From assembly GCF_000622005.1 (NCBI RefSeq), contig NZ_JHWV01000007.1, positions 1-64,000 of the forward strand: a stretch of 64,000 bases of DNA, written 5' to 3'. The notes under the pieces are model-generated. The model was not told the DNA's origin and ran no database searches. It saw only the letters and a list, made by a program, of their open reading frames with translations. Shown here piece after piece: positions 15,551 to 25,277 of the stretch. The DNA is from Anaerovibrio sp. RM50. Its GTDB lineage: Bacteria > Bacillota > Negativicutes > Selenomonadales > Selenomonadaceae. Made by a program: the position numbers and the translations under genes. Each line of letters starts with the position of its first letter. The first letter of the stretch is position 1.

Positions 15551-17617
15551 TCAGGTGTCCGTGATATTCATAAAATGCTCTTTATACTGCAGCTCCAAAA
15601 TAGGCAGCACATAATCCAGATCCACCCTGTTTTCCATGGTTTCCAAGGCTGCACGGCGGGCCTCCAGCAATATATCTATATCCTGCAGTACATCCGCAAT
15701 CTTCAAATCCGGCAAACCGTGCTGCATGGAGCCGAAGAACTGGCCGGGACCACGGAGCTTCAGGTCCTCCTCAGCCAATATGAAGCCATCGGAGGTGGTC
15801 TCCATAATCCGCATACGCTCCTTGGACACCTCGGTTTTTCCGTTGGTTACCAGCACGCAATAGGAGCTGTATTCACCGCGGCCGATGCGTCCCCGAAGCT
15901 GATGGAGCTGGGCCAGACCAAACTGCTGGGCATTTTCAATAACCATCATGCTGGCATTGGGCACATTTACCCCTACCTCGATAACTGTTGTTGCCACCAG
16001 CACCTTAAGGCGTCCCTCGTAGAACTCCTGCATAATGTCTTCCTTTTCCTTCTGCTTCAGCTTGCCATGAACCAGCCCGCAGGGTATATCCCGGAAAATG
16101 CCGTGAGTAAGCTCATCGTAAACCGCCTCCGCTGAAAGGAGACTACTTTCCTCGCTTTCCTCAATAAGAGGGCACACTACATATCCCTGACGCCCCTTGG
16201 AAATCTCATCCCGCATAAACTTATAAATAAGCTCCCGTCTGTCAGGGGTCCGCACAAAGGTCCGCACCGGCTTTCTCCCCGGGGGCAGCTCACGGATAAG
16301 GGAAACATCAAGATCGCCGTATACTGTAAGTGTCATGGTACGTGGAATAGGGGTAGCAGTCATAACCAGCACATCGGGCATAAGGGTACCCTTCTTTTCC
16401 AGCTCCGCCCGCTGATTAATGCCGAAGCGGTGCTGCTCGTCTGTTACCACCAGTCCCAGCTTTTTAAAAGCCACCTGCTCCTGAATAAGGGCATGGGTTC
16501 CAATAACAATATCTATCTGCTGGGCCGCCAGCTCCCCGTAAATCTGCTCCCGCTGCTTTTTCGTCAATTTTCCAGACAAAAGAGCCACCTTTATTCCAAG
16601 TGGCTCCAGCTGTTTAATGAAACCTTCATAATGCTGTCTGGCTAATATTTCCGTAGGAGCCATAAGGGCCCCCTGATAACCGTTTTCTACTGTCTTTACA
16701 AGGGCCAGCATGGCGATAACCGTCTTGCCGGAGCCCACATCACCCTGCACCAGACGGCGCATGGGCACAGAGCTCTCCATATCGTTGCAGATATCATTCC
16801 AGGCCTTCCCCTGGTCCCCCGTCAGCTTAAAGGGCAGCAGTCCCATAAGCTTTTCCACCATTACGCTGTTGAGGCCGTGTCTTATGCCCTGCTTCTTCTC
16901 CTGTGTCCGCTTCTTCAGCATCATAAGACCGCACTGAATGAGATACAGCTCCTCAAAGGCCAGACGATTTCTGGCCTGTTTTACCTTCAGGAAGGTATCG
17001 GGAAAATGAATGGACTGAAAGGCTTCTCTGCGGGATAACAGATTATAATGCCTTAAAATATTATCCGGAACCACCTCCGGAATGGAATCCACGCTGCTTA
17101 GCAGTTCTTTGATGGATTTGCGGAAAAATTTCTGATTAAGGGCCTCTGTGGAAGGATAAATGGGAAGTATGCCCAGTCCCCTGGTTTCGTCCTCATCAGC
17201 GTCCATTATTTCAAAGGAAGAAAGCTGGCTCATGGCGTACTGGCCCTGGCCCCCAAAGGCAAATTCCACCTTTCCTGTGGCAAAAACCTTTTTGCCTGGC
17301 TTCAGCTTTGCCTTTAAAAAGCGCTGATTAAACCATGTTATCTGTATAAATCCCGTGCCATCACTGATCATGGCTGTCAGAATAAACATATTCCGCCGCC
17401 CGGCCCGCTTTTCCTGCAAAGATGTAATAACACCTGAAACTGTGGATTTTTCCCCCGGCTTCAGCTCCCCAATAGGGGTAATGCTGCTTTGATCTTCATA
17501 GCCACGGGGATAGTGAGTCAGCATATCAAATATCTTGCTGATGCCTAATTTTTTAAGGAGCTGAGCCTTCTTTGGTCCGATTCCCTTCAAATATTGAATA
17601 TCCTGCTCCAGCTCCAT
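15551..17617 (-). CDS. recG: ATP-dependent DNA helicase RecG
   Basis: 688 residues, the usual length. An N-terminal wedge/OB domain (about 55-150) is followed by two RecA-like helicase domains. Motif I is GDVGSGKT, motif II is DEQH (VVTDEQHRFG), motif III is TATPIPRT, and motif VI lies in QLRGRIGRG. RecG remodels stalled replication forks and Holliday junctions. GGAGG lies before the ATG. It appears to be its own unit between the EIIA-like gene and yerC. Confidence 0.96.
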   Translation of the reverse strand: MELEQDIQYLKGIGPKKAQLLKKLGISKIFDMLTHYPRGYEDQSSITPIGELKPGEKSTVSGVITSLQEKRAGRRNMFILTAMISDGTGFIQITWFNQRFLKAKLKPGKKVFATGKVEFAFGGQGQYAMSQLSSFEIMDADEDETRGLGILPIYPSTEALNQKFFRKSIKELLSSVDSIPEVVPDNILRHYNLLSRREAFQSIHFPDTFLKVKQARNRLAFEELYLIQCGLMMLKKRTQEKKQGIRHGLNSVMVEKLMGLLPFKLTGDQGKAWNDICNDMESSVPMRRLVQGDVGSGKTVIAMLALVKTVENGYQGALMAPTEILARQHYEGFIKQLEPLGIKVALLSGKLTKKQREQIYGELAAQQIDIVIGTHALIQEQVAFKKLGLVVTDEQHRFGINQRAELEKKGTLMPDVLVMTATPIPRTMTLTVYGDLDVSLIRELPPGRKPVRTFVRTPDRRELIYKFMRDEISKGRQGYVVCPLIEESEESSLLSAEAVYDELTHGIFRDIPCGLVHGKLKQKEKEDIMQEFYEGRLKVLVATTVIEVGVNVPNASMMVIENAQQFGLAQLHQLRGRIGRGEYSSYCVLVTNGKTEVSKERMRIMETTSDGFILAEEDLKLRGPGQFFGSMQHGLPDLKIADVLQDIDILLEARRAALETMENRVDLDYVLPILELQYKEHFMNITDT

Positions 17618-17677
17618 GAAAAACCTCCAAGACTACAAAATACAGAACAACTGCGCAAATATGCCACATTCCCTGAC

Positions 17678-18403
17678 TTATTCCCCGCCGCCGCTGTTAA
17701 ACATCAAGGTGACGGTGACAAACACTGCAACCATAATAACAACTACTGATACAAAAAGAACCCCCAGCTTTACAAGATTCTTTGAATCGCTGAAAAATTC
17801 CTTGCCTTCACTTTTAAGCTCTTCTATAACGGAAACTTCCTCTGATGGCTCAGCCTCCTCCTTTTTAGTAGCTTCTTCCTTCTTTTCTTCAGCAGGCTGT
17901 TCGCTCTCAGCGGTCGCCTCTTCCTTGATTATTTCAACAACCTTAAATATTTCCCCGGCACCAGCCTCAACGTCACCTACATTGGCCTTGATTTCCGTGT
18001 CATCCTCTTCCTCATTTACGAGAATTACAGGGGTAATGGTATTAATACCCTTTTCCTCAAAGGCCCCCAGATCGTATTCTGCCACCAGATCACCGGCCTG
18101 GACCTTCTGGCCCTGCTTAACGTGAACAATTGTGGTCTTCTCTGCCACCTCATGGGCCTCCAAACCCACGTGTACCAGGATATTCAGCCCAGTATTGGTC
18201 TGAAAGCCAATGGCGTGCTTGGTGGCAGCCACTGCGGAAACAATACCGCTGACAGGACTGTACAGCATACCGTCCTTAGGAATAATGGCCACACCATCAC
18301 CCATCATTTTCTTGGAAAAGGTATCATCAGGCACCTCAATTAAATCAACGATTTTTCCTGTCATTGGTGCAAAAATAGAACTCTCTCTTGTATTCTGAGC
18401 CAT
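17678..18403 (-). CDS. EIIA-Glc-like domain with C-terminal membrane anchor
   Basis: 241 residues. Residues 1-150 are a full PTS EIIA glucose-type domain: FAPMTGKIVDLIEVPDDTFS, GDGVAIIP, and the two active-site histidines 15 residues apart, His63 (TKHAIGF) and His78 (LVHVGLE). Residues 160-200 are a long acidic Glu/Lys linker, and 211-235 are a single strongly hydrophobic segment, followed by a glycine tail. Such a tail anchor is not usual for EIIA, which is normally soluble or fused to EIICB. It could be a membrane-tethered phosphocarrier or regulator. No other PTS gene is in the window. Confidence 0.8.
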   Translation of the reverse strand: MAQNTRESSIFAPMTGKIVDLIEVPDDTFSKKMMGDGVAIIPKDGMLYSPVSGIVSAVAATKHAIGFQTNTGLNILVHVGLEAHEVAEKTTIVHVKQGQKVQAGDLVAEYDLGAFEEKGINTITPVILVNEEEDDTEIKANVGDVEAGAGEIFKVVEIIKEEATAESEQPAEEKKEEATKKEEAEPSEEVSVIEELKSEGKEFFSDSKNLVKLGVLFVSVVVIMVAVFVTVTLMFNSGGGE

Positions 18404-18419
18404 AATAACTCAACCCCTT

Positions 18420-19160
18420 TTATCTGATTTTGCCCACATGTGCCGCATAGACCATGAATTCTTCTTCCCCATCAAGGCCCAATTCACGGTTCAGCTCTTC
18501 ATCATTAAAATGACCTATAGCACAGCATCCTATCTCCTGGGTATAGCATGCCAGATAAAGATTCTGGCACACATGGCCCGCGTCCAAATACAGATACTGC
18601 AATGACCTTCCCCCAAAGGCATAGTCCATTCTGTCAAGAACTGCCGCCCACATAAATGTAACGGCACCTGCATCGTACATATTTACTTTATTGAAGCCCT
18701 TGCGCAGCCTTTCCTTCACCCCATCAGAGGTATCAATTGGCAAAAGCGCATGCTCAAAGGCCAAAAATCTGTATAACCCCTTTTCAATTCCCTCAACCTT
18801 ATCTATATAAAGGTAGGTCTCAAAGGCGTTTCTGGCACCCGCCGAAGGCACAGTGCGCTTTGTGGCACCAGCCGGAAGAAGCATCTTTACCCCCTGGGTA
18901 CACCACAGAAGAAAGGACAGCTCATTCATGGTAAGGGGCCGCTCACTGTATTCACGAATAGTGGACCGCAGCTCCATAAGCTCCAAAAAACTGACTTCCC
19001 TGTCCTCAAGATAATCAGGCTCCGGCAAGGGTATCAGCTGGGCATCTTCAGGATATGGCTTCTGGGGCATTGGCACTGCCTCCTGGTTAATCTTCCTTGT
19101 ATTAAGATTATTTTTTACCAAGGAAGCTTCCCGCAAAGCCTTAAATATATCCTTGTACAT
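18420..19160 (-). CDS. SagB/ThcOx-type nitroreductase-family protein
   Basis: 246 residues. The FMN-binding nitroreductase fold is visible in ELMELRSTIREYSERPLT, PSAGARNAFETYLYI and a C-terminal DAGHVCQNLYLACYTQEIG followed by a glycine-rich GLDGEEE. The SagB-type subgroup contains dehydrogenases that oxidise azolines in RiPPs, but many members stand alone and have unknown substrates, as here. Its promoter lies inside the loop of the his-operon terminator, and the terminator's T run ends directly at the ATG. Confidence 0.8.
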   Translation of the reverse strand: MYKDIFKALREASLVKNNLNTRKINQEAVPMPQKPYPEDAQLIPLPEPDYLEDREVSFLELMELRSTIREYSERPLTMNELSFLLWCTQGVKMLLPAGATKRTVPSAGARNAFETYLYIDKVEGIEKGLYRFLAFEHALLPIDTSDGVKERLRKGFNKVNMYDAGAVTFMWAAVLDRMDYAFGGRSLQYLYLDAGHVCQNLYLACYTQEIGCCAIGHFNDEELNRELGLDGEEEFMVYAAHVGKIR

Positions 19161-19220
19161 AAAAACGCCTGCCTTTCAAAGTTCTCTAACTTATATTATA
19201 CCGCAAAGGACAGGCGTTTT
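19161..19220 (-). terminator. his operon terminator overlapping the nitroreductase leader
   Basis: AAAACGCCTG (19211-19220, minus sense) pairs with CAGGCGTTTT (19162-19171); the inner bases also pair in part. The T run ends at the nitroreductase ATG. The -10 box of the next gene lies in the loop. Confidence 0.65.
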
Positions 19221-19223
19221 GAA
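19195..19223 (-). promoter_or_regulatory. Promoter of the nitroreductase gene inside the terminator
   Basis: Minus strand: TTCAAA (19223-19218), 17-base spacer, perfect TATAAT (19200-19195). Confidence 0.6.
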
Positions 19224-19235
19224 TACATTATTAAC

Positions 19236-19937
19236 TTAATCTACAGGACGAATGCCGGTTTTACCCGTAAATTTATGATAATCGCCGCCATTATGACGAT
19301 TTACCAGCTCACAGAACACTTCCTCAGGGTTGATGTTGTGGAATGCCATGAGCACGAGACAATGATACCAGAGATCACCCATCTCATAGATGATTTCATT
19401 TTTGTCCTTGTTCTTGGAGGCAATAATAGTCTCCACAGCCTCCTCACCCACCTTCTTGAGGATCTTGTCCTGACCCTTTTCAAAGAGATAGTTGGTGTAG
19501 GAGCCTTCCTTCGGATTCAGCTGGCGGTCCTTGATTACATCATAAAGCTCATTCATGATGTTGGCCAGATAATATTTCTCCGGCTGCTCAACCACAGCCA
19601 GTGCCTTTTCATTTTTCAGCAGTCTGCGGCCACTGAAGCAGGAATATGTTCCAGTATGGCAGGCTCCGGAGCCCCTTTGATGAACGATAACCAAAAGGGT
19701 ATCCCCATCACAGTCATAATAAAGGTCCTTTACCTCCTGCACATTGCCGGAGGTGGCTCCCTTGTTCCATAATGCCTTGCGGCTGCGGCTCCAGAACCAG
19801 GTGGTTCTCGTTTCAATGGTTTTTTGGAGAGAGTCAGCATTCATGTATGCCATCATCAGCACCTGGCCATTTTCCTCCTGGACAATGGCTGGTACCAGGC
19901 CCTTTTCATCAAATTTAATCATTGAAATGTCAATCAT
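19236..19937 (-). CDS. hisIE: Bifunctional phosphoribosyl-AMP cyclohydrolase/phosphoribosyl-ATP pyrophosphatase
   Basis: 233 residues catalysing the second and third steps of histidine synthesis. The N-terminal HisI domain (about 5-115) has [26 protein letters not shown] and [11 protein letters not shown] (zinc and magnesium ligands). The C-terminal HisE domain (about 130-225) has [24 protein letters not shown] and [13 protein letters not shown]. The start at 19937 (MIDISMIKF) has TGGAGGG 7 bases upstream. Last gene of the operon. Confidence 0.96.
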   Translation of the reverse strand: MIDISMIKFDEKGLVPAIVQEENGQVLMMAYMNADSLQKTIETRTTWFWSRSRKALWNKGATSGNVQEVKDLYYDCDGDTLLVIVHQRGSGACHTGTYSCFSGRRLLKNEKALAVVEQPEKYYLANIMNELYDVIKDRQLNPKEGSYTNYLFEKGQDKILKKVGEEAVETIIASKNKDKNEIIYEMGDLWYHCLVLMAFHNINPEEVFCELVNRHNGGDYHKFTGKTGIRPVD

Positions 19938-19995
19938 AAATATCCCTCCATTTGAAGTTACCTCTGACAGGGGCAAAATCCCCCTGCCATTTAAA

Positions 19996-20754
19996 TTATA
20001 ATCTTACCTCTATGCCCCTGTCCCTTAAGTATTCCTTCACCTGTCTGATGGTGAACTGTCCATAGTGGAATACTGAGGCGGCCAATACTGCATCGGCCTT
20101 TCCAAGGGTGAGCACATCATAGAAATGCTCCAGTTTTCCCGCTCCCCCTGAGGCAATAACAGGAACATCAACTGCCTCGGAAACGGCCCTGGTAAGAGGT
20201 ATATCATAGCCATCCTTGGTGCCGTCTGCGTCCATACTGGTGAGCAGTATTTCCCCGGCTCCCAATTCAGTGCCCTTTTTAACCCAATCTATAACATCTA
20301 TTCCCGTAGGAGTTCGGCCCCCATTTACGAAGACCTCCCACTTGTCCTCCCCGGTCTTTTTGGCATCCACCGCCAATACCACACACTGGCGGCCGAAGAT
20401 TTCCGCCCCCTGACGAATAATATCAGGATTTTTCACTGCGGCGGAGTTCACAGAGGTTTTGTCAGCCCCGGCCTTAAGCATTTTCCGCATATCCTCTGGG
20501 GTTCGTATACCGCCCCCTATGGTAAAGGGAATAAACACCTGGGAAGCACAGTCCCTTGCCACCTGAACTATGGTGTCACGCTGTTCATTGGAGGCTGTAA
20601 TATCCAGAAATACCAGCTCATCACAGCGCTCCTCATCATAGCGGCGGGCCAGCTCCACAGGGTCTCCTGCATCACGGAGCCCCACGAAATTTGTGCCCTT
20701 CACCACGCGGCCACCTTTTACATCAAGACAGGGAATAATTCTCTTTGTATACAT
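19996..20754 (-). CDS. hisF: Imidazole glycerol phosphate synthase cyclase subunit HisF
   Basis: 252 residues, the typical length, a TIM barrel. It begins [20 protein letters not shown] with catalytic Asp11; the second catalytic Asp lies in [15 protein letters not shown]; the phosphate site is IASGGAG. With HisH it makes imidazole glycerol phosphate and AICAR. The start at 20754 is 8 bases from GAGGGG; a GTG at 20763 overlapping the hisA stop is less likely. Confidence 0.96.
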   Translation of the reverse strand: MYTKRIIPCLDVKGGRVVKGTNFVGLRDAGDPVELARRYDEERCDELVFLDITASNEQRDTIVQVARDCASQVFIPFTIGGGIRTPEDMRKMLKAGADKTSVNSAAVKNPDIIRQGAEIFGRQCVVLAVDAKKTGEDKWEVFVNGGRTPTGIDVIDWVKKGTELGAGEILLTSMDADGTKDGYDIPLTRAVSEAVDVPVIASGGAGKLEHFYDVLTLGKADAVLAASVFHYGQFTIRQVKEYLRDRGIEVRL

Positions 20755-20759
20755 ACCAA

Positions 20760-21491
20760 TCACCCCTCTGCCCCGGAGGCCACCTTAATTGCCACAGACA
20801 AATCAAGAGAGCCCGTGTAAATGGACTTGCCCACAATGACTCCTTCGATGCCATCCTTCTCATAAGGAAGAAGGGCCTTAATATCCTCAATGGACTTCAC
20901 CCCGCCGGAGGCCACCACCTTGACGCCGCTTTCCCTTGCCAGCTTGGCAGTAGCTTCAACATTTACACCTGTTAATGTGCCATCACGTGATATATCTGTA
21001 TAAATAATTGTTTTGACACCAACTTGGGCCATTTTACGGGCCAGTACACCAACCTCCACGTTGCCGGAGACCTCCCAGCCCTCCACAGCTACAATGCCGT
21101 CCTTGGCGTCAATGCCAACCACCACCCGCTCGCCATACTTTGCACAGGCAGTCTGAACAAGAGCTGGATTTTTGGCAGCCACGGACCCCAGGATAACCCG
21201 CTGTACCCCGGCAGAGAGAACCTCATCTATGTTTTCCATGGTGCGGATACCGCCGCCCAATTCCACGGGAATATTGACCCTTGCAATAATTTTCTTTACC
21301 ACATCAAGATTTACGGACTTGCCAGCCCTGGCACCGTCCAGATCCACCAGATGCAGATACTGCCCCCCAAGAGATTCCCATTTTGCGGCCATCTCCTCTG
21401 GCTCACCGAAAACCGTCTCCTGGGAAAAATCACCTTTATAAAGGCGTACAGCCTTGCCTCCACGAATATCTATAGCCGGAAAAATAAGCAT
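20760..21491 (-). CDS. hisA: ProFAR isomerase HisA
   Basis: 243 residues, a TIM-barrel isomerase of the fourth step. [21 protein letters not shown] carries the catalytic Asp8, [11 protein letters not shown] and VVASGGVKS are phosphate sites, and [11 protein letters not shown] carries the second Asp. The ribosome site AAGGAAG precedes the ATG. The stop lies about 6 bases before the hisF start. Confidence 0.96.
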   Translation of the reverse strand: MLIFPAIDIRGGKAVRLYKGDFSQETVFGEPEEMAAKWESLGGQYLHLVDLDGARAGKSVNLDVVKKIIARVNIPVELGGGIRTMENIDEVLSAGVQRVILGSVAAKNPALVQTACAKYGERVVVGIDAKDGIVAVEGWEVSGNVEVGVLARKMAQVGVKTIIYTDISRDGTLTGVNVEATAKLARESGVKVVASGGVKSIEDIKALLPYEKDGIEGVIVGKSIYTGSLDLSVAIKVASGAEG

Positions 21492-21542
21492 AAAATCTTC
21501 CTTCCACTAACGCCCAGCAATACATAATTATGTTAATTGCAA

Positions 21543-22148
21543 TTAACTCTCAATGAAATTCTTAATAATCAGCAGCCCCACGTCTCCGGATTTTTCCGGG
21601 TGGAACTGGGTGGCCATTACATTGTCCCTGGCCACTGCCGCTGTCAGCTTCTCACCGTATTCCGTGGTGGCAGCCACTATGGAGCTGTCCTGGGGCACTG
21701 CGTGATAGCTGTGGACAAAGTAAAAATATGGCACCTGTGGCTCATTTTTAAAGAGACAAAGGTCCTTCTGGGCAAATTCCACACTGTTCCAGCCCATGTG
21801 AGGCACCTTCAGTCCGGGGGCATTAATGCGCTTTACCATGCCCTTAAAAACCCCCAAGCCCTTGGCATCAGGGGATTCCTCGCTGCCCTCAAAAAGCACC
21901 TGCAGACCAACGCAGATTCCCAAAAGTGGCACCCCCGCAGAAATTCTTTCCATGATAGTTGGTATAAGTCCGGAGGCCTCCAGATTCTTCATGCAGGCCC
22001 CAAATTCCCCAACTCCGGGCAAAACCAGCTTTTCAGCGCCTTCTATTTCAGCCCTGTCACTGGTTACCTTCACATTATCTGTATACTGGGCAAAGGCCTT
22101 TTCCACGCTAAAAAGGTTCCCCACACCATAGTCAATTACAGCAATCAC
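21543..22148 (-). CDS. hisH: Imidazole glycerol phosphate synthase glutaminase subunit HisH
   Basis: 201 residues, a class I glutamine amidotransferase. The nucleophile cysteine is in LLGICVGLQVLFEGSEE, the His-x-Glu pair is in MATQFHPEKSG, and MIAVIDYGVGNLFSVEKAF is the conserved start. The gene starts with GTG (22148-22146), 8 bases from GGAGG. It supplies ammonia to HisF. An 89-base gap to hisB holds two extra degenerate copies of the hisB end. Confidence 0.96.
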   Translation of the reverse strand: MIAVIDYGVGNLFSVEKAFAQYTDNVKVTSDRAEIEGAEKLVLPGVGEFGACMKNLEASGLIPTIMERISAGVPLLGICVGLQVLFEGSEESPDAKGLGVFKGMVKRINAPGLKVPHMGWNSVEFAQKDLCLFKNEPQVPYFYFVHSYHAVPQDSSIVAATTEYGEKLTAAVARDNVMATQFHPEKSGDVGLLIIKNFIES

Positions 22149-22178
22149 TTACATTTCCTCCTACTTACTCAACCAGCC

Positions 22179-22262
22179 GTTACAGCACGTCCTTAGTGGG
22201 ACAAACAATGACAGCATGTCCTTGATGGAAGAAGCCTTTACAGCACACCCTTGGTGGAAGGA
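22179..22262 (-). repeat. Three 29-bp tandem repeats at the hisB end
   Basis: The hisB tail (coding PSTKGVL and stop) is followed by two degenerate copies with an exact 29-base period (ACAGCA at 22240, 22211 and 22182). The downstream copies are untranslated. Confidence 0.7.
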
Positions 22263-22828
22263 ATCTCATCTGCCGCCTCGGGATCAATGGCTGTTGCCTG
22301 ACGCATGGCGTGACCCAGGGCCTTGAAAACAGCCTCCACCTTATGGTGGGAATTTGTTCCGTACATCACCTTTACGTGAAGGGTAATGCCCGCATTGAAG
22401 GCAAAGGCCCGCAAAAATTCCTCAGTAAGCTCCGTATCGTAATCCCCGATCATTGGAGCCATTGGTCCACCTGCATCGTATACCAAAAACGGTCTGCCGC
22501 TTATATCAAGGGATACCATTACCAGGGTCTCATCCATTGGAAGGAAGAAGGTGCCATAGCGATTTATCCCCTTCTTGTCCCCCAGAGCCTCCTTTACTGC
22601 CTCTCCCAAGGCAATACCAATATCCTCAACGGAATGGTGGCCATCCACCTCAATATCCCCGTTGCAGCCCACCACAAGATCCATGCGGCCATGGGCGGCA
22701 AAGAGATTCAGCATGTGGTCAAAGAAGCCGATGCCCGTGTCAATATCGGACATCCCCCGGCCATCAAGGCTGATGGTCAAATCAATAGAAGTTTCCTTGG
22801 TTTCACGGATAACCTTTCCTGTACGCAT
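22238..22828 (-). CDS. hisB: Imidazoleglycerol-phosphate dehydratase HisB
   Basis: 196 residues, the monofunctional form. Two manganese-binding histidine clusters are present: FFDHMLNLFAAHG and VDGHHSVEDIGIALG, and GTNSHHKVEAVFKALGHA. It catalyses the sixth step. The ATG at 22828 begins one base after the hisC stop and has GGAGGAG 10 bases upstream, inside the hisC end; the longer reading from 22849 is unlikely. Confidence 0.95.
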   Translation of the reverse strand: MRTGKVIRETKETSIDLTISLDGRGMSDIDTGIGFFDHMLNLFAAHGRMDLVVGCNGDIEVDGHHSVEDIGIALGEAVKEALGDKKGINRYGTFFLPMDETLVMVSLDISGRPFLVYDAGGPMAPMIGDYDTELTEEFLRAFAFNAGITLHVKVMYGTNSHHKVEAVFKALGHAMRQATAIDPEAADEIPSTKGVL

Positions 22829-22829
22829 A

Positions 22830-23900
22830 TTATTTCTGCTCCTCCACAAAGGCCTTTACAGCCTTAAATACAGCATCATTTTCTTCTCTGTTGCCCATGG
22901 AAATTCTCAGGGCATTTTCCAAAAGAGGTGCCTTGCCAAAGCTTCTGATTCCAATACCGCGGCTTTCCAGATATTTATTAAGCTCCACCGCCTTCTTATA
23001 TTTTAAGAAAATAAAGTTAGTATTGGAAGGGAACACCTTGAAGCCCTTTAATGTGCCGTACTGGGCCTCCATGCGCTTGCGTTCAGCAATCATCATCTGA
23101 ATCCGTGGCACATATTCATCACGCATCTGGAATACAGTATCGGCAGTAACAAGAGTCAGCACATTCATGTGATAAGGCATCATGGACTTGCCAATCATCT
23201 CAGTCAGCGGTGCAGCCGCCAGCATGTAGCCGCAACGGCAGGCCGCCAGGCCATAGGCCTTGGAGAAGGTTCTGGCAATAATCATATTTGGATATTTCTT
23301 CATGAGTCCGATGGCTGTCTGGCCCTGGAACTCAATATATGCCTCGTCCACCAAAAATGCACAGCTGGTATGGCTGGCAATATATTCAATGTCCTCCAGG
23401 GAGGTAAAGCTGCCTGTTGGATTATTTGGGTTGCAAATTACGCAAAGGGCGGCCTTATTCTCATTTACCACATTAACAAATTCCTTCACATCAAGGCTGT
23501 AATCCTTTTCATTTAAGTTTACAGGAATTGCCTCAGCCTCCGCTGCCTTGGCATAAATGTGATACATGGAAAATGATGGCTGCGGAAATACAATCTTTCT
23601 GCCGCGGCCGCCAAAGCAATAAAAGATTTTCTCAATAATCTCACTGGAGCCGTTACCTATAAGAACATTTTCTACACCAAGACCAAAATTCCTGCCAATT
23701 GCCTCCATAAGCATCTCCAAATCCTCATTTGGATAGCGGTTGAAGGCCACACGGGAAAGGCGGCTCATTACCCTTTCCTCCACCAGAGGCGGCAGATTCA
23801 TGCCGCTTTCGTTGGCGTTTACCTTAATATTCCATTCCCGCTCCACCACATCGTAGGAGGGCATATCTGCCAGTTTGTTTCTATATTTAAGCTTTGCCAT
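22830..23900 (-). CDS. hisC: Histidinol-phosphate aminotransferase HisC
   Basis: 356 residues, a PLP fold type I aminotransferase. NGSSEIIEKI, NPNNPTGS, LVDEAYIEF (Asp/Tyr contacts) and ARTFSKAYGLAACRCGY with the PLP lysine in SKAYG mark the family. It converts imidazole acetol phosphate to histidinol phosphate. It lies between hisD and hisB with very short gaps. No histidinol phosphatase follows, unlike many his operons. Confidence 0.95.
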   Translation of the reverse strand: MAKLKYRNKLADMPSYDVVEREWNIKVNANESGMNLPPLVEERVMSRLSRVAFNRYPNEDLEMLMEAIGRNFGLGVENVLIGNGSSEIIEKIFYCFGGRGRKIVFPQPSFSMYHIYAKAAEAEAIPVNLNEKDYSLDVKEFVNVVNENKAALCVICNPNNPTGSFTSLEDIEYIASHTSCAFLVDEAYIEFQGQTAIGLMKKYPNMIIARTFSKAYGLAACRCGYMLAAAPLTEMIGKSMMPYHMNVLTLVTADTVFQMRDEYVPRIQMMIAERKRMEAQYGTLKGFKVFPSNTNFIFLKYKKAVELNKYLESRGIGIRSFGKAPLLENALRISMGNREENDAVFKAVKAFVEEQK

Positions 23901-23918
23901 AATTTTCCAGTCTCCCTT

Positions 23919-25262
23919 TTACTTTTCCATTTTTCTTATACGGATTGCATTTGCATGTGCCTGCAAGCCCTCTGCCTCTGCCAGACGGATAATATCGTCA
24001 CTTACACGGCTCAATTCAGGCTGTGTGTAGGATATGAGGCTGGTGCGCTTCATAAAGGTTTCCACATTTAGCACGGAATAGTATCTGGCAGTACCCCCCG
24101 TAGGAAGTACGTGATTTGGTCCCGCAAAGTAGTCCCCCAATGGCTCAGGGGAATAGGCCCCAAGGAATACAGCCCCCGCATGACGCACATAAGGAAGAAG
24201 CTGGAATGGCTCCTTTGTAAGAATTTCCATGTGTTCAGGGGCGGATACATTTGCCAGCTCAATGGCCTTCATAATGTCCTCAGCCACAATGATAAGACCG
24301 TTCTTGTCAAGGGAGGCTCTGGCAATCTCCTGACGTGGCAGCTGCTGAAGCTGCTTTTCTGCTTCCTCTGCAACCTTCGACGCCAATTCAGGACTGTCTG
24401 TAATGACGATGCTGGAGGCCAGCATATCATGCTCCGCCTGGCTGAGCATATCAGCCGCAGTGTAGGCCGGATCAGCACTTTCATCAGCCACAATAAGAAT
24501 CTCACTTGGACCAGCCAGCATATCTATATCACAGTGACCATATACGGCCTTTTTGGCCAAGGTCACGAAGATATTGCCAGGACCTGTAATCTTATCCACC
24601 CTTGGAATGGTTTCCGTGCCAAAGGCCATGGCGGCAATGGCCTGGGCCCCGCCAATCTTAAAGATTTTGGAAACCCCTGCTTCCCTGGCTGCCACCAGCA
24701 CATAAGGATTAATCTTGCCATCCTTTGGCGGAACCATCATTATTATTTCCCCAACCCCTGCAACAGCGGCGGGAACTGCGTTCATTATAACGGAAGATGG
24801 ATATGCGGCAGTGCCACCGGGCACATAGATACCAACTCTGTCCAATGGAATAACGGACTGCCCCAGCAGGGAGCCCTGGCCACGGTAGGTCATCCATGAA
24901 TTTGGCTTCTGCTCCTGATGATACTGACGCACATTGGCTGCAGCCCTTTTAAGTGATTCCACAATTTCAGGATCAGCGGCCTTATATGCAGCTTCATATT
25001 CCTCATCTGTTACCAGAAATTCATCGGCAGTAAACTCAGTGCGGTCAATAAGCTTGGTGTATTTAATAACCGCCTTGTCTCCCTCTGCCCTTACTTCGTT
25101 CACAATCATGTCAACTATTTCAGCGGCAGTCATATCACGGCCAAAAAGCTTTTTGTTCGCCTCACGGATTTTAGGATTTAGCTCCACCTGGTCAAAGGCA
25201 GGCTTTTTCAGCATCTTTTCAACATTAATAAGTCCCTTGTCCTTAACATTAACTATCTCCAT
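23919..25262 (-). CDS. hisD: Histidinol dehydrogenase HisD
   Basis: 447 residues, including a non-standard start (MEIVNVKDKGLINVEKM) with the conserved core after it. Family segments are VGIYVPGGTAAYPSSVIMNAVPA, KITGPGNIFVTLAKK, DMLAGPSEILI and SAPEHMEI, and HAGAVFLG; zinc and catalytic histidines and glutamate lie in SQAEHDM and APEH. It oxidises histidinol to histidine with two NAD+. GGGAGGA precedes the ATG; 16 bases after hisG. Confidence 0.96.
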   Translation of the reverse strand: MEIVNVKDKGLINVEKMLKKPAFDQVELNPKIREANKKLFGRDMTAAEIVDMIVNEVRAEGDKAVIKYTKLIDRTEFTADEFLVTDEEYEAAYKAADPEIVESLKRAAANVRQYHQEQKPNSWMTYRGQGSLLGQSVIPLDRVGIYVPGGTAAYPSSVIMNAVPAAVAGVGEIIMMVPPKDGKINPYVLVAAREAGVSKIFKIGGAQAIAAMAFGTETIPRVDKITGPGNIFVTLAKKAVYGHCDIDMLAGPSEILIVADESADPAYTAADMLSQAEHDMLASSIVITDSPELASKVAEEAEKQLQQLPRQEIARASLDKNGLIIVAEDIMKAIELANVSAPEHMEILTKEPFQLLPYVRHAGAVFLGAYSPEPLGDYFAGPNHVLPTGGTARYYSVLNVETFMKRTSLISYTQPELSRVSDDIIRLAEAEGLQAHANAIRIRKMEK

Positions 25263-25277
25263 TACTATTCCTCCCGA

